The notes beneath the pieces were generated by a model, which searched no databases, was not told the origin of the DNA, and saw nothing but the letters and a program-made list of their open reading frames with translations. A stretch of 64,000 nucleotides of DNA, taken from contig CALLJL010000013.1 of the NCBI GenBank assembly GCA_938092135.1, positions 1-64,000 on the forward strand. The letters run 5' to 3'. This DNA is from an uncultured bacterium (GTDB lineage: Bacteria; Acidobacteriota; Aminicenantia; Aminicenantales; CALLJL01). Numbering within the stretch: position 1 is the first letter of the stretch; the number at the start of each line of letters is the position of its first letter. The position numbers and the translations under genes are program-made. Below, in pieces: positions 1 to 8,070 of this stretch.

Positions 1-75
1 GAGAAGAGCCGCCAGGATACCGATAATGGCGACGACAATAAGCATTTCAATCAACGTAAAGCCCTTACGATTCAT
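1..75 (-). CDS. pilA: Type IV pilin, N-terminal fragment (cut by window start)
   Basis: Only the first 25 codons are in the window. They encode a short basic leader (MNRKG), then Phe-Thr-Leu-Ile-Glu and a hydrophobic helix, the class III signal and N-methylated helix of type IV pilins and pseudopilins. PilD would cut after Gly5 and methylate Phe6; Glu5 of the mature protein is present. A Shine-Dalgarno AGGAGG lies just upstream of the ATG. It is the last gene of a pilB-pilT-pilC-pilS-pilR order and has its own sigma-54 promoter. It could be a minor pilin or pseudopilin, because the variable C-terminal part is not visible. Confidence 0.9.
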   Translation of the reverse strand, partial: MNRKGFTLIEMLIVVAIIGILAALL

Positions 76-140
76 TTAAAACCTCCTTTTTTTCGGCCTT
101 GGGCCGAGGATTTTTACCTTTTGCAGGCGCTATTAAAATA

Positions 141-156
141 AGCAAATAGCGTGCCA
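141..156 (-). promoter_or_regulatory. Sigma-54 (RpoN) promoter of the pilin gene
   Basis: On the minus strand the sequence reads TGGCACGCTATTTGCT, matching every fixed position of the consensus TGGCACRNNNNTTGCW (-24 GG and -12 GC). Transcription would start about 55 bases before the pilin ATG. The neighbouring gene encodes a sigma-54-dependent activator of the PilR type, so regulator and target promoter sit side by side. The remainder of the gap up to position 396 is AT-rich; upstream activator sites would be expected there, but I could not single out a convincing inverted repeat. Confidence 0.88.
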
Positions 157-396
157 AGTTATGTTATGAAAAGCCTTACTAATAAATGAAATTCAATATC
201 TTTAAAATCATGGCCTCATAATAAATGGACATAAATTGTCCAATTGCGCCAAAAAATGTCGCCTTTGCCGCCTTCACCAGAAGAAAAGATATCTCCTCTC
301 CAAATTAAAAATTTATTAACAGCCGCCTTTTTTCTTCCGATATTAAATAAAGCTAACAATTTAGTCCCTAATTTGATCCATATACTCCAATCAGGT

Positions 397-1791
397 CTAA
401 AATCCCTCAGGTCTTGCCCCATTGGTTCTCTGTTTTATTTTATATTTTTCCATTAAATAACGAATAGACCGGTAGCTCAATCCAAGTAAAGAAGCGGCCT
501 GTTTCATGTTCCCATTGGTAGCTATCAGAGCCTGGCGCAAATATTTTTTGGCTATTTCATCCAAATAGCTCATAAGGTCAAAGCCAGGATTGAAAACAAC
601 CTGGGTTTCTTCTTTCTTGGCCGGCATGATAATTTCAGGGGGAAGACTCGCAGGCGTAATTGTTTCCCTGTCTTCAATGGCCACCACCCGCTCAATCACA
701 TTTTCAAGCTCCCGGACATTGCCAGGCCAGCTATACATTTCAAGAAAGCTCATCGCTTCAGGGGAAACCCGCTTCATCTTTTTCCCCATCTGCTGGCAAT
801 ATTTTTGCAGGAAATGATTGACTAAAAGAGGGATATCCTCAACTCGACGCCTTAAAGGTGGCATTTCAAAGGAAATAACATTTAAGCGATAAAAAAGCTC
901 TTCCCGGAATTTGCCTTCTTCAATTCGTTTCTTTAAATCATGATTTGTCGCTGCAATAATGCGGACATCGACAGGAATCTCCTCAGTTCCACCTACCCGG
1001 CGAATCTTCCTCTCCTGCAAAGCCCGAAGCAGCTTGACCTGAGTCCAGGGGGACATTTCGCCAATTTCATCAAGGAAAAGCGTTCCGTGCTGAGCCGCTT
1101 CAAACATTCCCTTCTTATCACTTACTGCGCCGGTAAAGGAACCTTTTACATGCCCGAAAAGCTCACTTTCCAGAAGATTCTCAGGTAAAGCAGCGCAATT
1201 GATTGAGACAAAGGGACGATCGGCCCGTCGGCTTAGCATGTGAATAGCTCGGGCCGCCATCTCCTTTCCTGTCCCGCTTTCTCCGGTGATGAGAACCGTG
1301 GAATCTGTTCCAGCAATTTTTTCAATTAGGGCAAAAATTTCCTGCATCGCCCGGCTTTTGCCAATCATATTTTCGAAACTGTAACGCTCCTTTAAATCCC
1401 GCTTGAGCAGAATATTTTCCTGTTCCAGGCGTCTTTTCTCCAACCCCTGGGTGACTGTTATTTTTAATTCCTCAATATCAAAGGGCTTAATAATATAATC
1501 AAGGGCTCCCATTTTCAGAGCTTCAATGGCTTGCTTCATGTTTCCATAGGCTGTAATCATAATCACCGGAACATCAGGTCTTACTTCCCGGCAGCGTTTA
1601 AGAATTTCCATTCCGCTTATTTCAGGCAATCGAATATCGCTGATCAGAAGATCAAGATCTTCTTTTTCTATAATTTCAAGAGCCCGGACAGCCGAGGTTG
1701 TTGCCTCAACCCTATAACCTTCTTTAATAAAGACTCGGGAAAGAAGGTCGAGAAGGCTCCTTTCATCATCGACGATAACAATCTTTTCCAT
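397..1791 (-). CDS. pilR: Sigma-54-dependent response regulator, PilR-like
   Basis: 464 residues in NtrC-family order: receiver domain (about 1-120; phospho-acceptor Asp in LLISDIRLP, Lys in IIKPFD), AAA+ domain (about 140-370; Walker A GESGTGKE, Walker B LFLDEIGE), and a Fis-type helix-turn-helix at the C-terminus. The loop that contacts sigma-54, normally GAFTGA, reads GSFTGA. It lies downstream of the histidine kinase gene and directly before a pilin gene with a sigma-54 promoter, so activation of pilin transcription is the likely role. The 202-base gap to the kinase gene is pyrimidine-rich on the + strand and shows no gene. PilR is inferred mainly from context; the family has many paralogues. 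Confidence 0.88.
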   Translation of the reverse strand: MEKIVIVDDERSLLDLLSRVFIKEGYRVEATTSAVRALEIIEKEDLDLLISDIRLPEISGMEILKRCREVRPDVPVIMITAYGNMKQAIEALKMGALDYIIKPFDIEELKITVTQGLEKRRLEQENILLKRDLKERYSFENMIGKSRAMQEIFALIEKIAGTDSTVLITGESGTGKEMAARAIHMLSRRADRPFVSINCAALPENLLESELFGHVKGSFTGAVSDKKGMFEAAQHGTLFLDEIGEMSPWTQVKLLRALQERKIRRVGGTEEIPVDVRIIAATNHDLKKRIEEGKFREELFYRLNVISFEMPPLRRRVEDIPLLVNHFLQKYCQQMGKKMKRVSPEAMSFLEMYSWPGNVRELENVIERVVAIEDRETITPASLPPEIIMPAKKEETQVVFNPGFDLMSYLDEIAKKYLRQALIATNGNMKQAASLLGLSYRSIRYLMEKYKIKQRTNGARPEGF

Positions 1792-1993
1792 TGGCCTCCC
1801 CCCTCTTTATTTACTCCTTTTCGCTTCTTTTCAATTTATTTAGTTTAATTTCCCTAAAAATTGCTTTATAAACCTTTTGATCGCTTAATCTATTAATAAA
1901 TCTTTTCGCTTGGCTCTTTTCTTTGTCTTTCGCCTTTAATTTATCTTCTCCTTTCTTTTATTTTTCCCCCTATTTTCTCCTCTAATTACCTTT

Positions 1994-3241
1994 CTATTTT
2001 TTCTGGGGAAAAACGACAGTCACAGTTGTTCCTTTTTTGGGTGAAGAGCGCACCAGAATTCGGCCTCCATAATCCTCGAGGATTTGTCTGACAACGGTCA
2101 TTCCCAAACCACGGCCATTTTCAAAGCCAGAAAAGAAGGGCTCAAAAAGATGCTTTTTCTCCTCATCATTAAAGCCTCGGCCGGTATCAGAAATCAAAAT
2201 GCGCAACTCGCCCCGATATTCTGCCAAATCAATGCCTAAGGTACCGCCCTGGGGCATAGCCTTGATGGCATTGCGAATCAGATTCCAGAAAACCTGCTTG
2301 AATTGATTGGGATTGCCATAATATTTGAAATTACCATCCCGGAAATTACCTACTACCTTAATGCCACCATTAAGTTCACCACCGGCCCGAAGCATGGTCA
2401 GAGTTTCCTCAACTACAGTTCCGACATCAAAAGTAACGAAGGTTTTCTTACCTGGAGGCGAAGCTAAATCAAGAAATTGTTCGATAATCTGGCTAACTCT
2501 TTCTGATTCTTTAAGAATAATATTCATTAAATTTTTCTGGTCTTCCTTGAGTTCCAGCTCATCGCGGAGCACTTGAACTGCGCCGGAGACAGATGCCAGA
2601 GGATTGCGAATTTCATGGGCTAATTGAGCCGCCAGCTTACCGGCGGTGGCTAGCCTTTCTCTTATTTCGAGTTCCTTTTTTGCTCGATCCAGTTCTTCCT
2701 GAATCTTTTTCAGTCTTAAACTGAGAATATTCATCAAAATGGCCACAACAAGGAAGACCGCCCAGGCCGTAATCAAAGTTGAAAGAACTTGACCTAAGGA
2801 CAAAGCCACTTTTTGTTCGGGAAGGTAATAAGGTATGAGCTCAAAATAAAGGCCATCCACGAGAAAGCCAAAGAAAATGGCTGATAATGATGCAACAAGC
2901 AGACTAGCCCTAGAACCAAGAAGAAAACTGGCGGCGATAATTGGAAAAATATATAGAAAATAGAAAGAGCCAGCCAGACCACCAGCCACATAAACCAATG
3001 CTGTAATAAGTAGAAGGTCCAGAATTATCTGCAAATAAGCCTGAAGCTTAAAATTTTTGCTAACCGCCCAGAAAAGAAGATAGCCAAGAGATAAAAGATA
3101 GGCCAGGCCAATAAGATAATAAAAAGGAATTATGGGGATATAGGTTACGGTGGAGTATTGAAGAATTACGGTGGCGACGAGAAGGGCGGTAATGGCAATC
3201 AGGCGATAGATGATGAGACGAAAAATTCTTTTTTTCTCCAC
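1994..3241 (-). CDS. pilS: Membrane sensor histidine kinase, PilS-like
   Basis: 415 residues. About six hydrophobic segments occupy residues 8-175 with almost no periplasmic loops, as in PilS, which senses pilin within the membrane. A short coiled linker follows, then a HisKA domain with the phosphorylated His in LAHEIRNPL, and a HATPase domain with N box (NLIRNAIKAM), G1 box (DTGRGF) and G2 box (GRGLGM). It probably phosphorylates the adjacent sigma-54 response regulator. The gene sits 18 bases after pilC, so it is likely co-transcribed with the pilus motor genes. Confidence 0.87.
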   Translation of the reverse strand: MEKKRIFRLIIYRLIAITALLVATVILQYSTVTYIPIIPFYYLIGLAYLLSLGYLLFWAVSKNFKLQAYLQIILDLLLITALVYVAGGLAGSFYFLYIFPIIAASFLLGSRASLLVASLSAIFFGFLVDGLYFELIPYYLPEQKVALSLGQVLSTLITAWAVFLVVAILMNILSLRLKKIQEELDRAKKELEIRERLATAGKLAAQLAHEIRNPLASVSGAVQVLRDELELKEDQKNLMNIILKESERVSQIIEQFLDLASPPGKKTFVTFDVGTVVEETLTMLRAGGELNGGIKVVGNFRDGNFKYYGNPNQFKQVFWNLIRNAIKAMPQGGTLGIDLAEYRGELRILISDTGRGFNDEEKKHLFEPFFSGFENGRGLGMTVVRQILEDYGGRILVRSSPKKGTTVTVVFPQKK

Positions 3242-3259
3242 CGTTTCCCCGCCTTCTTC

Positions 3260-4462
3260 TTAGAATTGAGACATCAAACTGAAAATGGGCAAATACATGG
3301 AAATAATTAAGGTACCAACCATGATGCCGACGAAAATAATAAGCAATGGTTCGAGAATAGAAAGAAGCGCAGCCACAGCGGTGTCCACCTCTTCATCAAA
3401 GAAATCAGCAAGCTTAAGCAACATTTCATCCAGAGTTCCGGTAGCTTCACCGACACTCACCATTTGGGTTAGCATAAAGGGAAATTGCCCAGTTTGAGCC
3501 AGCGATTCATTGAGACTCCGGCCTTCAGCCACCATTTTCCGGGCATCTAAAACAGCTTTCTCTATGATGACATTGCCAGCCGTCGTCGCCGTTATTTGCA
3601 GGCTCTCAAGCATAGGCACTCCACCGGAAACCAGAGTGCTCAGCGTGCGGGTAAAGCGGGAAACAGCCACCTTCCTCATTAACGGACCGATTATGGGCAT
3701 CTTCAGAATTAGGCGGTCAATTGTCCAGCGGCCAGTGGTTGTCCGCCGATAATAGCGAAAAGCAAAGAAAAGGGCTATCAATCCGAGGAAAATCAAAAAA
3801 ATAAAGCGTTGAACAAAATGGCTAAGTCCAATAATCGTTCTAGTTAAAAAAGGAAGACTGGCGCCGAGTTCATTGAAAATGGAGGCAAAAACAGGAATTA
3901 CCCGCCACAACAAGAAAATAGCCACGAGAATGGCAAAGATAACAATAGCTGAAGGATAAATCATCGCCTGTCTTACCTTGGCTCGGAGGCGAAGAATTTT
4001 TTCAATGTATTCAGACAATCGCCGCAGCATGACATCGAGGGAACCGCTTTGCTCACCAGAAGCAATGAGGTTGCAATAAAGGTCATCAAAGGCCTTGGGA
4101 TGCTTCCTCATTGCCTGATTTAAGGTAGAACCAGCTTCAACATCGCTTCTGATGGTGCGAATAACCCGCTGAAAGTATCTGTTTTTAGTTTGCTCGGCCA
4201 AAATATTTAGGCTCTGAATTAAGGGAAGCTCAGCGTCAATCAAAACAGAGAGCTGACGGCTAAAAACAGCCAAATCTTTGAGCTTAACCTTTTCTCGCCT
4301 GAAAAAGGGAATGCTGATAGCGGCTCTTTTGGGTTTGATTTCGAGTACGGTTATTTGTTCTCTCTGCAAAGCCCTGGTCAGTTCATCGACGGAGGCGGCC
4401 ACCCTTTCGCCGGCCACGATATCGCCAAAACGATTTCTTCCCCTCCAAAGATAAGTAGCCAT
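3260..4462 (-). CDS. pilC: Type IV pilus inner-membrane platform protein PilC
   Basis: 400 residues, the normal PilC/GspF length. The N-terminal region (MATYLWRGRN...) is followed by two duplicated T2SSF domains, about 65-190 and 270-390, each ending in strongly hydrophobic segments. The phrase SGEQSGSLDVML and its second copy VGEATGTLDEML are the duplicated family signature. PilC couples the cytoplasmic PilB and PilT motors to the growing pilus. It is flanked by pilT and pilS with gaps under 20 bases. Confidence 0.93.
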   Translation of the reverse strand: MATYLWRGRNRFGDIVAGERVAASVDELTRALQREQITVLEIKPKRAAISIPFFRREKVKLKDLAVFSRQLSVLIDAELPLIQSLNILAEQTKNRYFQRVIRTIRSDVEAGSTLNQAMRKHPKAFDDLYCNLIASGEQSGSLDVMLRRLSEYIEKILRLRAKVRQAMIYPSAIVIFAILVAIFLLWRVIPVFASIFNELGASLPFLTRTIIGLSHFVQRFIFLIFLGLIALFFAFRYYRRTTTGRWTIDRLILKMPIIGPLMRKVAVSRFTRTLSTLVSGGVPMLESLQITATTAGNVIIEKAVLDARKMVAEGRSLNESLAQTGQFPFMLTQMVSVGEATGTLDEMLLKLADFFDEEVDTAVAALLSILEPLLIIFVGIMVGTLIISMYLPIFSLMSQF

Positions 4463-4477
4463 CTCTCCCCCCTAAAA

Positions 4478-5593
4478 TTATTTTCTATAGGAGCTACTGC
4501 CAAGGCCAGCAGCCCTTTTGACATGTTCGCGCCGCTGGATGATATCGGTCAGTTCTTCAGGATAAGGTGAAACGCTCATGGCCGTCTCTAAGGTAATTAG
4601 ACCGCGGAAATAAAGGTCAGCTAAGGACTGGTTAAAAGTCTGCATACCGGTTTTTTCCTGGCCCATCTGCATGGCCGAATATATCTGATGAATCTTATTT
4701 TCGCGTATGAGATTGCGAATGGCTGGATTGGGAATAAGAATTTCCATGGCCAGAACCCTGCCTTTACCATCGGCTCGCGGCAAAAGGGCTTGGGTCAATA
4801 CCGCTTCAAGGCACATGGAAAGCATAATTCTAATTTGGGCTTGATACTGAGAAGGGAAAATATCGATGATTCTGGAGATGGATTCAGCTGCCGAATTAGT
4901 ATGAAGAGTCGAAAAAGTTAAATGTCCAGTTTCAGCCACTCGCAGGGTAGCCTCAACTGTTTCATAATCTCGCATCTCACCAACAAAAACGACATCCGGG
5001 TCCTCCCGAAGAACTGAGCGGAGGGCATTGGCATAGGAAAGAGTATCCACATAAAGCTCCCGCTGATTGATAATCGCTTTTTTGGGCGTGAAATAATATT
5101 CAATTGGGTCTTCAATCGTCACAATATGGACAGCCCTTTCAGCATTAATATGTTCAAGCATACAGGCAATTGTTGTAGATTTTCCGCAGCCTGTTGGTCC
5201 GGTCACCAAAACCAGGCCTCGAGGCAAATAACAGAGCTGGGCGACTCTCTGGGGAATCCCTAATTTGGCAAAGCTCCACATTTCAGGCAAAAAGCGGCGG
5301 ATGGCCCCAGCGACCGTGCCTTTTTGCATGAAAATATTGGCCCTGAACCGGCCTAAATCCTTAATCCCAAAGGAAAAATCGATCTCCAGCTTTTCCTCAA
5401 AGAGCCTTTTCTGCCGATCATTGAGCAAGGAGTAAAGCAGGGCTTTAGTTTCTGCTGGCGTAAGGGGCGGATGGTCAATCGAGCGCAATTGACCATTTAC
5501 CCTAATCCGAGGCGGAATGTAAGAGGTAATATGTAAATCGCTGGCATCCTCCCGGACCGCTATTTCGAGTAATTCATGAATTGTCTTGGCCAT
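4478..5593 (-). CDS. pilT: Pilus retraction ATPase PilT
   Basis: 371 residues. It has an N-terminal PAS-like domain and a RecA-like core with Walker A GPTGCGKSTT, Asp box (ITIEDPIEY), Walker B (LREDPDVVFVGEMRD) and His box (TGHLTFSTLHTNSAA). Length and the absence of a tetracysteine zinc motif separate it from PilB. The retained GEMRD and the C-terminal part fit PilT more than PilU. The hexamer powers pilus retraction, hence twitching motility and DNA uptake. It lies between pilB (22-base gap) and pilC (15-base gap). Confidence 0.93.
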   Translation of the reverse strand: MAKTIHELLEIAVREDASDLHITSYIPPRIRVNGQLRSIDHPPLTPAETKALLYSLLNDRQKRLFEEKLEIDFSFGIKDLGRFRANIFMQKGTVAGAIRRFLPEMWSFAKLGIPQRVAQLCYLPRGLVLVTGPTGCGKSTTIACMLEHINAERAVHIVTIEDPIEYYFTPKKAIINQRELYVDTLSYANALRSVLREDPDVVFVGEMRDYETVEATLRVAETGHLTFSTLHTNSAAESISRIIDIFPSQYQAQIRIMLSMCLEAVLTQALLPRADGKGRVLAMEILIPNPAIRNLIRENKIHQIYSAMQMGQEKTGMQTFNQSLADLYFRGLITLETAMSVSPYPEELTDIIQRREHVKRAAGLGSSSYRK

Positions 5594-5615
5594 TTCCCCT
5601 CCTTAAAATAAAAGA

Positions 5616-7340
5616 TTAATCCCGCACCGTTTCCCGCAGGACCTCTTCAACCGAGGTTATCCCGGCTTTTATTTTGATCAGGCCACTGCGCCGCAGGGTA
5701 ATCATGCCTTTCTCCATGGCTTTCTTCTTGATTTCCCGCGACTGGGCCCGGGCGAGAATCAAATCTCGGATATCATCGTCAATGGGCATAACTTCAAAAA
5801 GAGCAATTCGACCTTTATAGCCAGTATTGTTGCAGGCTGGGCAGCCCTTCGGTTTAAATACCTGGACTGTTTCTGCCTCTTGGGCGGTAAAACCCATATC
5901 AATCAAAGCTTTTATGGGCAATTTATGAGGAGTTTTACATTTCTTACAGAGCTGACGAACAAGCCTCTGGGCGACAATTAAAATAACTGAATCGGCAATG
6001 AGGAAAGGTTCTACATTCATATTAATTAATCGGGTTATTGTACTTGCAGCATCGTTAGTATGAACTGTCGAAAAAACGAGATGGCCAGTTAAGGCAGCTT
6101 TAATGGCGATATCTACAGTTTCAAAATCTCGCATTTCGCCAACTAGCATAACATCGGGGTCTTGTCGAAGGAAACTACGCAAGCAGCGGGCAAAATCAAG
6201 GCCGATCTCCTCTTTAACCTGAACTTGGTTAATACCGGGAAGATAAAATTCCACAGGGTCTTCAGCTGTCATGATATTACGTTTCTCTTCGTTTAGGGTC
6301 GAAATGGCTGAATAAAGAGTAGTTGTCTTACCGCTTCCAGTTGGTCCGGTTACCAGTATAATTCCCCAGGGCCGATGAATGGCTTCAAGGAAAAGGTTCA
6401 AAGGTTCTTCTTCAAAGCCGAGCTGCGTTAAATCAAGCTTAAGCATTTCTTTATCCAAAATTCTGGCCACTACCTTTTCCCCAAACATAGTAGGGACCGT
6501 GGATACCCGCATATCAACCTCTTTGGAATGGCCGTTTTCCAGCTTAATTTTAACTTTGATGCGGCCATCCTGGGGCAATCTTTTCTCAGCAATATCTAGG
6601 TTAGAAAGAATTTTGACACGACTGATAACCGGAGCTTTGAATTTCAATGGAAGATTCATCATTTCGTAAAGAGTGCCATCAATTCTGAATCTGACCCGAA
6701 AACTCTGTTCATAGGGCTCAAAATGAATGTCGCTGGCACCTTTCTTGATTGCATCAACAAAAATTGAGTTAACCAGTCTGATGACGGGCGCCTCTTCTGT
6801 TGACTTAACCAGCTCTTCAATGGTATAGCTATCCGTTGGCTCTTCAATAACCTTAACACTTGCCGTTTCGGCCAGCTCGATATCTTCCATTATGTTTTTG
6901 ACTTTAACCGCCGATACCGAACCATAATAACGGTTAATGGCATTCATTATTCCGGTTTCGGTGGCTATAACTGGCTGAATACTTAATCCGGTACGAAAGC
7001 GAACATCTTCAATAACTTCAAGATCGGTTGGATCAACCATGGCCAAAGTCAGGAAGGAACGGATGCGATGAATGGGCATAACCATGTATTTCTTAGCAAT
7101 TTCGGCCGGAATTATCTCAACAACTTCCGGCGCCACTTCAAATTGATCAAGATCAATGTAGGGATAACCAAGTTGCCGGCTTAAAGCTTTAGCTATCTCT
7201 TCCTCGTTTATATAGCCAAGGGAAACAAGGGCAGTATGAAGCGGCAAGCTTTTTTGTCTTTGAAGCTCCACCGCCGTCTTTAATTGATCGGCTGAAATTG
7301 CCTTTTCTCGAAGAAGCAACTCCCCTAAATTAGAAGACAT
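5616..7340 (-). CDS. pilB: Pilus extension ATPase PilB
   Basis: 574 residues. Two MshEN/N1 repeats fill roughly residues 1-140, the domain that binds c-di-GMP in some homologues, followed by the ATPase core: Walker A GPTGSGKTTT, Walker B RQDPDVMLVGEMRD, His box TGHLVFSTVHTNDAA. The tetracysteine zinc motif of PilB/GspE is present (CKKCKTPHK ... CPACNNTG). It drives pilin polymerisation. As first gene of the pil operon it is preceded by a 500-base gene-free stretch. The order pilB-pilT-pilC-pilS-pilR-pilA is the one found in Geobacter-type clusters. Confidence 0.94.
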   Translation of the reverse strand: MSSNLGELLLREKAISADQLKTAVELQRQKSLPLHTALVSLGYINEEEIAKALSRQLGYPYIDLDQFEVAPEVVEIIPAEIAKKYMVMPIHRIRSFLTLAMVDPTDLEVIEDVRFRTGLSIQPVIATETGIMNAINRYYGSVSAVKVKNIMEDIELAETASVKVIEEPTDSYTIEELVKSTEEAPVIRLVNSIFVDAIKKGASDIHFEPYEQSFRVRFRIDGTLYEMMNLPLKFKAPVISRVKILSNLDIAEKRLPQDGRIKVKIKLENGHSKEVDMRVSTVPTMFGEKVVARILDKEMLKLDLTQLGFEEEPLNLFLEAIHRPWGIILVTGPTGSGKTTTLYSAISTLNEEKRNIMTAEDPVEFYLPGINQVQVKEEIGLDFARCLRSFLRQDPDVMLVGEMRDFETVDIAIKAALTGHLVFSTVHTNDAASTITRLINMNVEPFLIADSVILIVAQRLVRQLCKKCKTPHKLPIKALIDMGFTAQEAETVQVFKPKGCPACNNTGYKGRIALFEVMPIDDDIRDLILARAQSREIKKKAMEKGMITLRRSGLIKIKAGITSVEEVLRETVRD

Positions 7341-7388
7341 TTACTTTCCCAATCCTATTAAATAATTTTTATCAAAAGATTATTCATA

Positions 7389-7417
7389 TAAATATTTTCT
7401 TTGACAAAAATTGTCAA
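7389..7417 (-). promoter_or_regulatory. Candidate promoter of the pil operon
   Basis: On the minus strand TTGACA is followed after 17 bases by TATTTA, about 50 bases before the pilB start. The -35 hexamer is perfect and lies inside a small palindrome, TTGACA-5-TGTCAA. The -10 is weak, so this is a plausible sigma-70 promoter only. Confidence 0.4.
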
Positions 7418-7844
7418 CAAATATCTTCAAATAGTCCCCTTTCCGGGTCAATCACCCCCCTCGGCGATTTATAGGGTGATATTTTTCCCCTTGACGCCAT
7501 AAAAAGAGGTGAACGATAAACCCAACATCAACTCCTTTTCAATAAATTTCCAAAATTCTAATTTTAATTCAAGTTATTTTTTGAAATTGAATTAAATTAT
7601 TTTTTCCTTCTTTTAACCTCAACTCCAACTCTTTTTGCTTATTTTCTCTAAACTTTTTTGTTTTTGTTTGTTTTTAATTTTTCTTTTTCTTCTTCTCGCC
7701 TTTAGAATTTTTACGATTTTCTTGCTATTGATATGGTTAAATTTACCTATTTCTTATAATTTAGATTATCCAATTGTTCGGTCTTTAATTTTTACTTTCA
7801 GCCTTTTTCCCTCTCAACTCTTTGTTTCTTTAAAAAATAAATAG
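7418..7844. other. Gene-free, pyrimidine-rich stretch upstream of pilB
   Basis: No supported gene. A 7-bp inverted repeat (ATCACCC at 7451-7457, GGGTGAT at 7474-7480) is followed on the + strand by ATTTTT, but no + gene ends here that would need a terminator. From about 7560 onward the + strand is strongly T/C-rich with stop codons in most frames. A 69-codon reading frame inside it is low-complexity Phe/Leu and is not believable as a protein. Confidence 0.5.
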
Positions 7845-7918
7845 CGCGCCTGGAGGGACTCGAACCCCCGACCCGCTGCTTAGAAGGCAGCTGCTCTATC
7901 CTGCTGAGCTACAGGCGC
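7845..7918 (-). tRNA. tRNA-Arg (anticodon TCT)
   Basis: Cloverleaf read on the minus strand: acceptor stem GCGCCTG pairs with CAGGCGC, followed by discriminator G; the anticodon stem GCTGC/GCAGC encloses loop CTTCTAA, giving anticodon TCT; the T loop reads GGTTCGAGTCC. CCA is not encoded. It lies 21 bases downstream of tRNA-Pro, so the two are probably one transcript, possibly read through from mutL. Confidence 0.96.
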
Positions 7919-7939
7919 ATCTCCCTTTAATAGATCAAA

Positions 7940-8014
7940 TCGGGGAGATCGGATTTGAACCGACGACCTCCTGCTCCCAAGGCAGGCGCGCTAACCAGGC
8001 TGCGCCACTCCCCG
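7940..8014 (-). tRNA. tRNA-Pro (anticodon TGG)
   Basis: On the minus strand acceptor CGGGGAG pairs with CTCCCCG plus discriminator A; the anticodon stem CCTGC/GCAGG encloses CTTGGGA, giving anticodon TGG; the T loop reads GGTTCAAATCC. CCA is not encoded. It is located 56 bases after mutL on the same strand. Confidence 0.96.
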
Positions 8015-8070
8015 CTCCATCAGATTAGCCTGATGAGCTCTGGATATCTTAACAAAGGCATTATTTTTTT

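Noticed and set aside
7451-7490. Rho-independent terminator on the + strand
   Set aside because: No + gene ends here and the loop is 16 bases; kept only as an inverted repeat.
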